From Anisus vortex (taxonomy: Eukaryota; Mollusca; Gastropoda; Planorbidae): 64,000 nucleotides of DNA. Where the stretch lies: contig OX421507.1 in assembly GCA_949126835.1 (NCBI GenBank), positions 8,708,121-8,772,120 on the forward strand, in the 5' to 3' direction. The translations under genes were made by a program, and so were the position numbers. Positions within the stretch are counted from its first letter, which is position 1; every line of letters starts with the position of its first letter. The notes below the pieces were generated by a model, which saw only the letters and a list, made by a program, of their open reading frames with translations, was not told the DNA's origin and made no database searches. Shown piece by piece: positions 54,718-64,000 of the stretch.

Positions 54718-55690
54718 ATATAATAATATATAATATTTGTATAGCACTGCCAACAAACATAATGTAAGCTCGGAGCGCATTTAACATACAACAAAGAAAC
54801 GGATATTACTCTAGGCTAAGAGACAAAGCTTACTGATGATATAAAACAAATATTAAAAAATCAAATAAATGTAGCATTAACTGACCCAACCTATAAGTAA
54901 GACAGTAGGGGTCTAAAGCATGTTAAATGTTAACTAAGGTAAATCTTGAAATAATGAGTTTTTAAGTTCTTTTTCAAAGTATCAATAGAGCTTGTTAGCC
55001 TGAGTTGAACGGGAAGTAGATTCCACACCTTTGGACCGGATACTGAGAAGGCTCGAAGGCCAACGGTTATCAGAGAGAAACGGGGCTCTTCCAAAAGCGA
55101 TGAGTTGGCAGTACGAAGTGTTCTTTGCGGGACAAATGGTGTAATTAGTTCCTTGAGATAGGACGGCATCTCGTTATTATAAAGGCACTGATGGCAAAGT
55201 AGCGCCACTTTGTAAGCAATTCTGGCTTTCACATGGAGCCAGTGCAGCCGACGCAGGAGAACTGTCGCAGAATCACGCCTTGAATTACGCGTGACCAGGT
55301 GGGTGGCACTGTTTTGAATACGCTGTAAATTGGCGACCTTATCGTCAGGTATCCCGATTAGCAAAGCATTGCAGTAGTCGAGGCGTGAGAGTGTAAAGGC
55401 AGCCACAAGTTTCTTTGCTGAGTCAAATGACAAATAAGGTCGTATCTGACCAAGTCGACGCAGCTTTAAATAAAGGCCTCTGCATAGGTTTCTAATGTGG
55501 GCATCGAAAGACAACTGTGAATCGATAACGATACCGAGGTTTTTTACATTTTCTGCATAGGGGATATGGCAGTTTAAGACCATCAATGATTCCAAACCGT
55601 CAAATTTGGCGATTTTACTTTGAATCCAATTAGAATTACATCGGTCTTTTCGTCATTCATCTTAAGTCTGTTTTCCGTCATCCAGGAGCA
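54718..55690 (-). mobile_element. CR1-like LINE, 5'-truncated, unit A
   Basis: The open frame 54930-55595 (221 codons) carries the reverse transcriptase C-terminal region: NVKNLGIVIDSQLSFDAHI, LSRLDYCNALLIGIP, LQRIQNSATHLV and LLRRLHWLHVKARIAYK, then GPKVWNLLPVQLR. An upstream piece (NRLKMNDEKTDVI) is frameshifted near 55620. The 3' UTR holds CTTACATTATGTTTGTTGGC in sense, and an ATT-rich tail. The catalytic YADD region and the endonuclease are missing. Type from pattern recognition. Confidence 0.8.
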
Positions 55691-56790
55691 GTAAAGCAAA
55701 GTAGGAAACGTAGTACTTACTGTTTGAATGTAAGGCACTAGAAGCTTGTTGACCATCATCTCAATGTGGGCGCAGCTGTTCCACTGTACGCTTTTGCATG
55801 GTAGACCTGAATGCGCAATATCGCACTGAAACGGAAATGATTAACTCAGAGAACAAAGTAAAGATAATTTTTCACGGTACTGTAGTGCATAATATATTTC
55901 TATTTAAATACAGTAGTCTTTCTATGTTATTAGGTGAGAGTATAATACGTCGTTCTAAATGTTATCATATTTATAAAAAAGTTAAAGTTTTATGTTAACT
56001 TGAATCTAATCAGTACAAAGTGTATAAGATAAGATAAGATAAGAAGTGAAGCTCTAATCTCGTAATGTTTTAAGGCCGGGAAATAAATTGTGTTTCTGGT
56101 GAAAACCCGTTGGCTATAAATAACATGGTCGTTACTAAAAATAACACAATTTTTTTCAATAACTTATTGATTTTTTCATACCAAATAAAAAAAGAAACAA
56201 ATCATTTGATTAGCATAGTTTTATATAGTATAAACATGTATTTGATATTGAGCTAGGTCATATTTTACAGGGAAAGGTGTTCGCAAAAAATTTCATGTGA
56301 ATATTATTTATTCTTTCTTGCTATGAACTATTTATAAAGACCAGGCCCTTTGATTCCTATTTATAGAAACAAACTTACACTTCGGGCATGCGCAGTAGAG
56401 TAGAAGTTAAAAGCCTCTAACTATATCCCAATAATACGTACGTAAACCCTATTGGGCTCTCTGGGGAATTCCATTAATTAGATAAACATTTTTCGATAAT
56501 TTTTACTTTTGACCATGTTTCTCATCCCCTCCCCCGCCCCCTTGTCACTAATTGTCAAACTATTGTGCCCGGATCTCCGAACAGGCTTTGTATAGACTCT
56601 ATGCTAAATACATTGCAGTTTTTTTTTTAAACATATATAAATTAGTATGTTTGTGATTGTGTTTTTTTGTTTGTTTTTTGTGGTCAGTATTTATTTATGT
56701 ATTGTTGTTTTGCACACATTAATATACACCAGTTCAATATACAACTAAAAAGTTAAAATAAATAATATTTTTTTTTTATTTCTTGGTGAA

Positions 56791-56937
56791 ATGGGCCGTA
56801 TTGCTGCTGAGAGTTAACACCCTTGCCCCTTTTACAAGTCAATCTTTTATGACTGACTTGTAAATTACAAGTCAGTCATAAAAGATTGACTTGTAAAAGG
56901 GGCAAGGGTGTTAACTCTCAGCAGCAATATCTCCCAT
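56791..56937. repeat. 147-bp palindrome, unit B copy
   Basis: Identical to 50991-51137 by eye. Confidence 0.92.
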
Positions 56938-57956
56938 TGGATTGCTCTTGCAGAGTGCAACATATTATTTTCATTATTATTACCGAGTGTATTGTTAAAT
57001 AAACCATATTATATCTATATTATGTCTACAATCGGAGTTATTCTATCTGCGTGGAGCATGTCATTTTAATTCTGAGTGTGTTCAATGAGCCCTACCGGGC
57101 AGAAGAAAATAATATTTCACAACACAAAGAGAAGTTACAATTCGCTTTTGATTTTTTCCTTTGCGACTTGGGCTAACCGCTCTAGCAATTTCGGAAACTG
57201 GCCAGCCGAATCCCGAAATCTTAAAAGATCAAACATTGGCTGGTCAATTTGTAATTATTGGACAGACTTTGTTCGCTTCGTTCAATGCTGGTTCTCTGCT
57301 GTAACAGATATATGTGTTGCAAGCATTTGCGACAGTTTCATGTTTGTTGGGTACAATATTGTTTATTCCTGATGACAAAATGACAGCCTATATTCTAGTA
57401 AGATAAGTGTTTGTCCTACGTATTTTATAGCTGCCACACACGGTACTCATTCGCTTGTTTCGGTGTCATGCAAACTGTAATATTTCATAAAAATGTAATG
57501 CTACGTTATGTAAGAAACAAATTAGAATGTAATGTATCAATAAACAATATAAAAAGTTAATGAATATCTGAAGTCTATTCAACGGAAGCATACAAGGTAT
57601 GCCTATTTTATATCACCTGTAATTTAAACATTTAATATATATATACATATACATTAAAGAACAGTTCTAATTTAATCTCTACCATCTAATCAATGTTCTT
57701 CTTTACTTTATTTTTTGTGTTGAATAATTTGAAATACAATTGTTACAATGTCGAAAAAATATTTAACAGTAGGCAACAAGATAGTAATATTTCCTGCGCG
57801 ACCATTTTTTACGGTGTAATGAAATAGGAATTATTGTATAGTACATTATATGTAAATTTAAAAAAAAAAAAAAATTAAATATGTCTAGGTTCATCGGGGT
57901 ACATTTGAGCTTGTCAATTTATTTAAAATAGGGAACTGTTACTTCCGGTAATAAAT

Positions 57957-60900
57957 CTAGTCCCAGTCCAGGTTATGCAAATATTGGGCACGAGCCATGA
58001 CGTCATTGCTGTAGTCACCGCCTGGTGTGCCGACGTCAATTCCTCCCCAGGTTTGGACGTTCCTGGGTCCGAAGTTGTAAGCAGCGACACCACCTGGGGG
58101 TTAAACAGAGAATAGAAAGTTATAATTGATTTTGTTTTAGAAATATCAAGTTTATATTTGTAGACTAAATAGTCTTTCTGCATTCACTGGTATTGACTAA
58201 GAATTAGAATGATATAAGAGCTTTGAAGTAAGCTACTGTTTTGACTAAAATTAGATTTTTTGAAAGTAGTGACTTAAAATTAGAATTTAGAACTCGTGAC
58301 GGTAATAAATAAACCAATTTAGGACTAATGACTGCAATCAATTAGTACTTAGAAATATCGATTGCCATTAGTATTTAGTACTGAATGTATTAAATAGATT
58401 ATATAACGGTCCTTCTGTCTCGAGAAACAATGGATGCGCCCCTCTACAACTTCAATGGCTACTTTTGCAGATTCTGCGGTGGCTGAACAGTCCGATTCTT
58501 GAGTGGCAGTCCTGGGAACAATCGAGGCATCTGTATTGAGTAGCAGTCTGTACATCTGGCGGTTCTACGTCTTTTCTCCTCATTCTTTTCTCTTCATTCT
58601 TTTCTCTTCATTCTTTTCTCTTCATTCTTTTCTCCAGAGATTCGTTGTCTCTCTTTGTCTCAGAGGCAGATACACCAGATTAAATAGATTAATTGACAGA
58701 TAAAGGATAGATAATTATAAAGATAGACGGATAGACGGATAGACGGATAGACGGAAAGACGGATAGACGGATAGACGGATAGACGGATAGACGGATAGAC
58801 GGATAGACAGATAGACAGATAGACATATAAATATGTAGATACACAAACTTTCCGTTTTCAGAACTTACCTTGGAGTTGTTGCTCTTTAGACCAGGTTGAA
58901 TGGCTTCGAGCAATCTAAGAATACAAAATAAACATTCATATTTAAAACCCAATGAAATCTATACAAACGAGTATTTATTGATTAAACAGTACTATCTATA
59001 CATCTACTTCGTGATATAATTATATTATCACTCTTTTGTTCATCATTCTGTAGAGGAATAGGTTGGGTGCCACTTGTGTCATGCCAAGTGCCGCTCATGA
59101 CAGGTTGGGTGACGCTTGTAACATGTCTCGACTCTATACTCTCAGGATCACAAGAATTATCGTCATATTCAAGTCAAGTACTCTTATGATTAACAAAACT
59201 CCATCTCGTATAAGTATAAAATACAAATCAACTTTATTTACTATAAGTAAAACTATAACATCCAAGAATTATAATTCCAACAATATTCACAATCTTATTA
59301 TAAGGACATAAATTCTTCTGTCAAGCACGACCTGCCCTTCAAGTCTTCATTCGTCTATTACTACGTCGAAGTTCAAGCCCCTCTTCCCATTGAATAATCT
59401 AACCCAGGGGCTGGGAACTTTTTTTTCTGAGAGAGCCATGTACACCACATATTTTGAAAAGTAATTCTGTGAGAGCCATACATTATGTTTAAAACTACAA
59501 ATTTAAGTAAATATGTGCATTTTGTGTAATTGCAACATTAAAAGTACAATAATTATGTATCTGAATTCTTCTCATGCTGAGCTGCAGTAGACTTTAGCTA
59601 ATTTGTAGAATGAAATATTGATATGCAATTAATATGTATATCAAAAAGTGTAAAAAAATATTTTTTTTACTAATCGAAAATTTGTCTGCGAGCCAGATGC
59701 CGCCATCAAAAGAGCCACATCTGGCTCGCGAGCCATGGGTTCCCGACCCCTGATCTAACCCATGAAACCCGTGATCGGTGATACTTCACAAAATCAATGA
59801 AGCTATATCTTCCCCTGTCTAGTTTTGCCCCCATTTATAAGACCCGTAACAGTTATCAAACACTCTGTCTCAGTATAGGAATGGTGTACACATAAATACT
59901 GACATTTTTGCTCTTGCGGAATACGTTTTGATACATTTTTCTGCACTGCCATATTGTGGTTGTTAACCTGGTTTCTGCACTTTAAACCCCTCCTCTCAAC
60001 TAATCGTCCATACGCATACAATTTCTAAGCAATATTATTTTAAAAAGAACTGCTACATTTCTTAATTAAGCGAAACTCAGGCGAATCGATAGACTAACAA
60101 ATGTTGTAGAACTCTTTGACAACTATTTAAAACAAAACATTAATGAAAGACTTCTAGAATTTAGGTCGCGTGTCTAGGAAAATGTCACCACTTAAAGTAA
60201 AAACGTAATTATTCATGATATACACAGAACAGGGACAGGTCATTGTAAAATGTGCCAAATTCATGGTCTAAAAAAATGAACTTTGAAGATATAGTTTCGT
60301 GCGCCCCTGAGAATAATTCCCCAAAGAATATTATGAACACGCACTTAAGTTATAATTCTTGTTTCCGATCATCTGATAATATACTCCGACACAAAGGAAA
60401 ATATTTTCTAAGATTTTTTTTCTTCAGTCAATCTCGATTTCTCCTCAATACCACAAACCTATAAAGGACTGTTCAACACAAATAAAATCTCGAGGTTAAG
60501 TATATTCCAGAGAAACTCAAAATTAAAGTAAAGAACCAACGAGAGGAAAAACATAGAAGAAAATGTGGTAGTCACTGTTTGAATGTAAGTTACTAGAAGC
60601 TTGTTGACCATAATCTCGATGTACGCGTAGTAATAATAATAATATAATGATATATAATATTTGTATAGCACTGCCAACAAACATAATGTAAGCTCGGAGC
60701 GCATTTAACATACAACTAAGAACACGGATATTACTCTAGGCTAGGAGACAAAGCTAACTGATGATATAAAAAAAAATATTAAAAAATCAAAAAAATGTAG
60801 CATTAACTGACACAACCTATAAGTAGGACAGTAAGGGTCTAAAGCATGTTAAATGTTAACTAAGGTAAATCTTGAAATAATGAGTTTTTAAGTTCTTTTT

Positions 60901-62371
60901 TGAAAGTATCAATAGAGCTTCTTAGCCTGAGTTGAACGGGAAGTAGATTCCACACCTTTGGACCGGATACTGAGAAGGCTCGAAGGCCAACGGTCATCAG
61001 AGAGAAACGGGGCTCTTCCAAAAGCGATGAGTTGGCAGTACGACATATGGTGTAATTAGTTCCTTGATATAGGACTGCATCTCGTTATTATAAAGGCACT
61101 GATGGCAAAGTAGCGCCACTTTGTATGCAATTCTGGCTTTCACAGGGAGCCAGTGCAGCCGACGCAGAAGAACTGTCACAGAATCACGCCTTGAATTACG
61201 CATGACCAGGCGGGTGGCACTGTTTTGAATACGCTGTAATTTGGCGACCTTATCGTCAGGTATCCCGATTAGCAGAGCATTGCAGTAGTCGAGGCGTGAG
61301 AGTGTAAAGGCAGCCACAAGTTTCTTTGCTGAGTCAAATGACAAATAAGGTCTTATCTGACCAAGTCGACGTAGCTGTTAATAAAGGCCTCTGCATAGGT
61401 TTCTAATGTGGGCATCGAAAGACAACTAACTGTGAATCGATAACGACACCGAGGTTGTTTACATTTTCTGCAAAGGGGATATGGCAGTTCAAGACCATCA
61501 ATGATTCCAAACCGTCAACTTTGACGATTTTACTTTGAGTTTCAATTAGAATTACCTCGGTCTTGTCGTCATTCATCTTAAGTCTGTTTTCCGTCATCCA
61601 GGAGCAGTAAAGCAAAGTAGGAAACGTAGTACTTACTGTTTGAATGTAAGGCACTAGAAGCTTGTTGACCATCATCTCAATGTGGGCGCAGCTGTTCCAC
61701 TGAACGCTTTTGCATGGTAGACCTGAATGCGCAATATCGCACTGAAACGGAAATGATTAACACAGAGAACAAAGTACAGCTAATTTTTCACGTGAATGAT
61801 CATGGTACTGTAGTACATAATATATTTCTATTTAAATACAGTAGTCTTTCTATGGTATTAGGTGAGACTATAATACGTCGTTGTAAATGTTATCATATTT
61901 ATAAAAAAGGTATGATAAGAAAGCTAATCTGCTTATAGATAGAAATATATATTATATATAGTGATGTGTGAGGATAGGGATATAATTAATTAACTCCCTT
62001 GCTGTTGTCTCTTTGTGATTACCTCCCTTTGTGACTGGTGGTCATAATTCTTTTGCTGACCCTGAATGACCATTGTCCGTTTGGATTGAGCGATCACGGA
62101 AGCGGGGGCGGGTCAGTTTTCTTAGAGAGTAGAGTGTAGTGGGAGACTGTTATGCTGTGATTTTAATACTACTTGTGTTTACTTAAACTCCGTATTTTGT
62201 TCTTATGTTATAGTCTTCGTCTGTTTCATATCAAGTATAAGTTGTTAGTAATTATTCCTGACTCGTTTATCCATTGCTTGGACGAAAGTTGGGTCGTGAG
62301 AATTCAAGATTCATTAGGGTAAAATAAAGCCATTGAAGAGAAAAGAACATAGGCCTACCACATAAAGATGT

Positions 62372-62435
<64 letters not shown>

Positions 62436-63681
62436 CGCTAAAATAAAGACTTTCTCGAACAATCTTTTCAAACGTTTGAAGAGAGGGACATAAAATGTCC
62501 CGTTTTTTTTTCCTTTGAAATATTTATTTTATTGTATTTTTATTTAATGTGTGAATAGCAGTAGTTGTCTTATTGTACAGTGCAGGTTTCATCGTAAAAT
62601 TAGGATTTTTTATTATTACTCAATGGGATATGCGGCCTTCTAAGCAGTGCCGTTGTTAGGAATTTGGGGGCCCGGGGGCTTGGTCTCTTTAGGGGCCCCT
62701 CATTTTGACATTCGACATTATGACATGAGAAAAAAACAATTCGGACACTCCTTTGGGGGCCTCCCTCAAGTAGGGGCCCGGGGGGACTTTCGAATTTGGA
62801 CCCCCTCCCCTAGCTACGCCACTGCTTCTATGAGACATTTTTAAAAACAAAAACTAGAACGACAACGCCAAAACACTGTAGAAGTTATCGCTAATGCAAC
62901 ATTGTGATGTTTTAACAGAGTCTGACCTGAAGGATTCCCCAAGCGTTACCATTATCTCCGTAACCATTGCTAAGTGCAGCTCCGCCGTTCGATTCTCTGC
63001 TTGCGAGAGCGGCAATGACAGAGGCTTGGATGCCTGCACACATACAGTACCGGGGCATTGAAAAAAAAGTTATTATATTGGGGAGGAGGGGGTGGGGGCA
63101 ATGTTCTCATATTTCGTAAAATATTTTGAAATAAAATGCTAGGCTAGTCTTTGGCATATTTTTAACATACTATACGCCTATAGGCCAATTAAAATAAAAT
63201 TCTCGAATTTGTAAGACAATTAAATGTCAGATTTTTTGTTGTGTGAAAATTGATATCAATAACTGACAGTCTGTTAAACGATTTTAATGTATTAGCTTAT
63301 AAATAGTCATTAGGATTTATAAATAATTAATCAATATCAGGACCCAATTAAAGTAATTACTATCATATCACGTCATTACTAAAGAAATAGACATTAATTC
63401 ATTTTAAATACATTAATATTTCTATATAGGCCTATGTATAAGTGTGCTGTTGGGTGAGTGTGTGTGAAAATCCAGATTTACGTATATCCTGTCTACTAGA
63501 CGCCGTTACTTCTAAATATATATATATATATCAGTGATAATACTATACATTAAGTACTTTTTTTTTTTAAATACGTAATTTGTGAGCTTACAGTTTTTAT
63601 CTGCCGATTGTTGGTAACAACTTTTGTAAGCATTTAGTGCGGGAAGGTCAGACTTGGCGATAGACTGTGATTTGGACACAC
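57957..63681 (-). CDS. g-type lysozyme, gene 5 (exons 3-7; 5' end off the window)
   Basis: Exons: 63592-63681, 62927-63033, 61637-61741, 58869-58914, 57957-58093, with correct AG/GT borders and matching phases. Exon 3 reads IAKSDLPALNAYKSCYQQ. Exon 4 has SRES with the catalytic Glu and GYGDNGNAWGILQ. It is 107 nt, two codons shorter than in genes 1-3, which restores the goose spacing of 13 residues from Glu to the first Asp. Exon 5 opens CD with the third acidic residue. Exon 7 has AAYNFGPRNVQTW and ends LDWD. The signal exon and exon 2 should lie beyond 64000. Intron 5 contains a LINE, a ghost half-exon, a hAT and a microsatellite. This is the most diverged member of the cluster and the probable source of the gene 4 cassette. 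No damage was seen, so it is likely functional if the 5' exons exist. Confidence 0.9.
58395..58680. repeat. Dispersed repeat with CTCGAGAAACAATGGATG core, unit B
   Basis: Copy of 52600-52850 with four extra tandem units of about 15 bp (TTCATTCTTTTCTC). Confidence 0.4.
58720..58830. repeat. GATAGACG microsatellite, unit B
   Basis: (GATAGACG)n grading into GATAGACA at the right end. Counterpart of 52865-53040. Confidence 0.92.
59405..59752. mobile_element. Non-autonomous hAT element, unit B
   Basis: Copy of 53605-53954 with the same ATCTAACC flanks (59397-59404 and 59753-59760). Confidence 0.92.
60570..60635 (-). other. Ghost half-copy of exon 5, unit B
   Basis: EIMVNKLLVTYIQT followed by GTGACTACC, as in unit A at 54640-54706. 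Confidence 0.75.
60645..61610 (-). mobile_element. CR1-like LINE, 5'-truncated, unit B
   Basis: Same insertion as 54718-55690, now with more damage. The frame 60997-61344 keeps LSRLDYCNALLIGIP and LRRLHWLPVKARIAYK, but small indels (near 61040 and 61375-61435) break the frame that is still open in unit A. Confidence 0.8.
61960..62345. other. Unassigned moderately GC-rich segment in intron 4 of gene 5
   Basis: Contains GATCACGGAAGCGGGGGCGG and TTAGAGAGTAGAGTGTAGTG and stands out from its AT-rich neighbours. It could be a solo LTR or part of another element, but I found no matching copy, terminal motif or target duplication in the window. Confidence 0.25.
62370..62431. repeat. (TA)n microsatellite
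   Basis: About 28 TA units with one break near 62381. Confidence 0.95.
62645..62825. mobile_element. 181-bp non-autonomous hAT-like element
   Basis: 8-bp flanks CTTCTAAG (62637-62644) and CTTCTATG (62826-62833) differ at one base. The ends CAGTGCCGTTGTTAGG and CTAGCTACGCCACTG are imperfect inverted repeats. The interior is rich in GGGGGCCC blocks. Confidence 0.75.
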
Positions 63682-63827
63682 CTGCAGTCAAACACAACAC
63701 AACATTATATCATTATAAGTCATTACGGAAAATAACTGTACCAATAGAATAATTTTTGTAAAAGAAAAAGAAATAGTAGATGGAGCTAAACAAATTTGTC
63801 AAGGGAAATAATTGCTCGTTTAATGAA

Positions 63828-63998
63828 AAGGCGTGGAATTCTCGTCATAAACGAGTGGAATTCTAGTAATGAAAAGACGTGAAATTCTCGTCATAAACGA
63901 GTGGAATTCTAGTACATGTAATGAAAAGACATGGATTTCTTGTCATTAACGGGTAGAATTCTAGTAATGAAAAGACGTTGATTTCTTGTCATTAACTA
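63828..63998. repeat. Minisatellite of about 47 bp at the window end
   Basis: Units of TAATGAAAAGACGTG then GAATTCTCGTCATAAACGAG and TGGAATTCTAG, about 3.5 copies, the last two diverged. It continues past the window. Each unit holds paired GGAATTC sites. Confidence 0.8.
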
Positions 63999-64000
63999 TT

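Larger units (their letters stand above)
52157..55825 (-). pseudogene. g-type lysozyme 3' exon cassette (gene 4, exons 5-7 only)
   Basis: Exon 5 55721-55825 (opens CDIAHSGLPC, carrying the third catalytic Asp), exon 6 53069-53114 (IARSHSTWSKEQQLQ) and exon 7 52157-52293 (GGVAAYNFGPRNVQTW, ending LDWD). All splice sites and frames are intact, and exon 7 is identical to that of gene 5. Exons 1-4 are absent, because the tandem duplication that made it starts inside intron 4. So it lacks a start codon, a signal peptide and the catalytic Glu. On its own it cannot make a lysozyme. It could be used only as an alternative set of terminal exons if transcription from gene 5 reads through the unit B polyadenylation site. 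Otherwise it is a young pseudogene. The label pseudogene is inference from missing exons, not from damage. Confidence 0.85.
50188..55987. repeat. Tandem duplication, unit A (5.8 kb)
   Basis: Begins TTTTATGTTAACTTGAATC and is followed directly by unit B beginning with the same bases at 55988. For the first 2.1 kb and more the offset is exactly 5800 with only rare substitutions. Carries lysozyme exons 5-7. Confidence 0.95.
55988..61908. repeat. Tandem duplication, unit B (about 5.9 kb)
   Basis: Second copy of 50188-55987. It differs by the hexamer and tetramer arrays, a segment of about 130 bp at 60107-60246 absent from unit A, and a few small indels. The junction leaving the unit is near TTATAAAAAAG at about 61908. 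Confidence 0.95.

Overview
This is an AT-rich animal nuclear window. The recognisable host genes are spliced (GT-AG introns), secreted goose-type (g-type) lysozymes of the kind found in molluscs. Together with the LINE, SINE and Gypsy content, this suggests a gastropod, probably a pulmonate snail. Species assignment is inference. No bacterial, tRNA, rRNA or CRISPR features were seen.

All host genes lie on the minus strand and share one exon plan: a signal-peptide exon ending in phase 1, then coding exons of 60, 90, 113 (107 in gene 5), 105, 46 and 137 nt. Five loci are present. Gene 1 (1165-10988) has no recognisable exon 6. Gene 2 (12605-25517) is complete and has two candidate signal exons. 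Gene 3 (33914-46746) is a paralogue of gene 2 with no visible signal exon. Gene 4 (52157-55825) is an orphan cassette of exons 5-7. Gene 5 (57957-63681) has exons 3-7 and runs off the right edge. The goose catalytic Glu/Asp/Asp set is recognisable wherever the exons are present.

Two duplications built the cluster. An older one made the gene 2 and gene 3 regions (about 10318-22990 versus 27134-50130). A very recent one made a tandem repeat of 5.8-5.9 kb (50188-55987 and 55988-about 61908) carrying exons 5-7. Because genes 2 and 3 are alignable by eye, many transposons show empty sites in the paralogue.

Mobile DNA fills much of the rest. It includes a Ty3/Gypsy element with two LTRs and a 5-bp target duplication (38059-42526), a hAT inside an RT fragment inside another hAT (27170-31777), and small hAT elements with 8-bp target duplications. 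Also present are CR1-like and RTE-like LINE ends, tRNA-derived SINEs, a poly(A) retrocopy (about 42850-45200), a 1.6-kb terminal-inverted-repeat element with palindromic subterminal repeats (48456-50058), a short inverted-repeat element almost filled by a 110-codon ORF (21451-21847), and several minisatellites. A 200-N assembly gap lies at 47080-47279.
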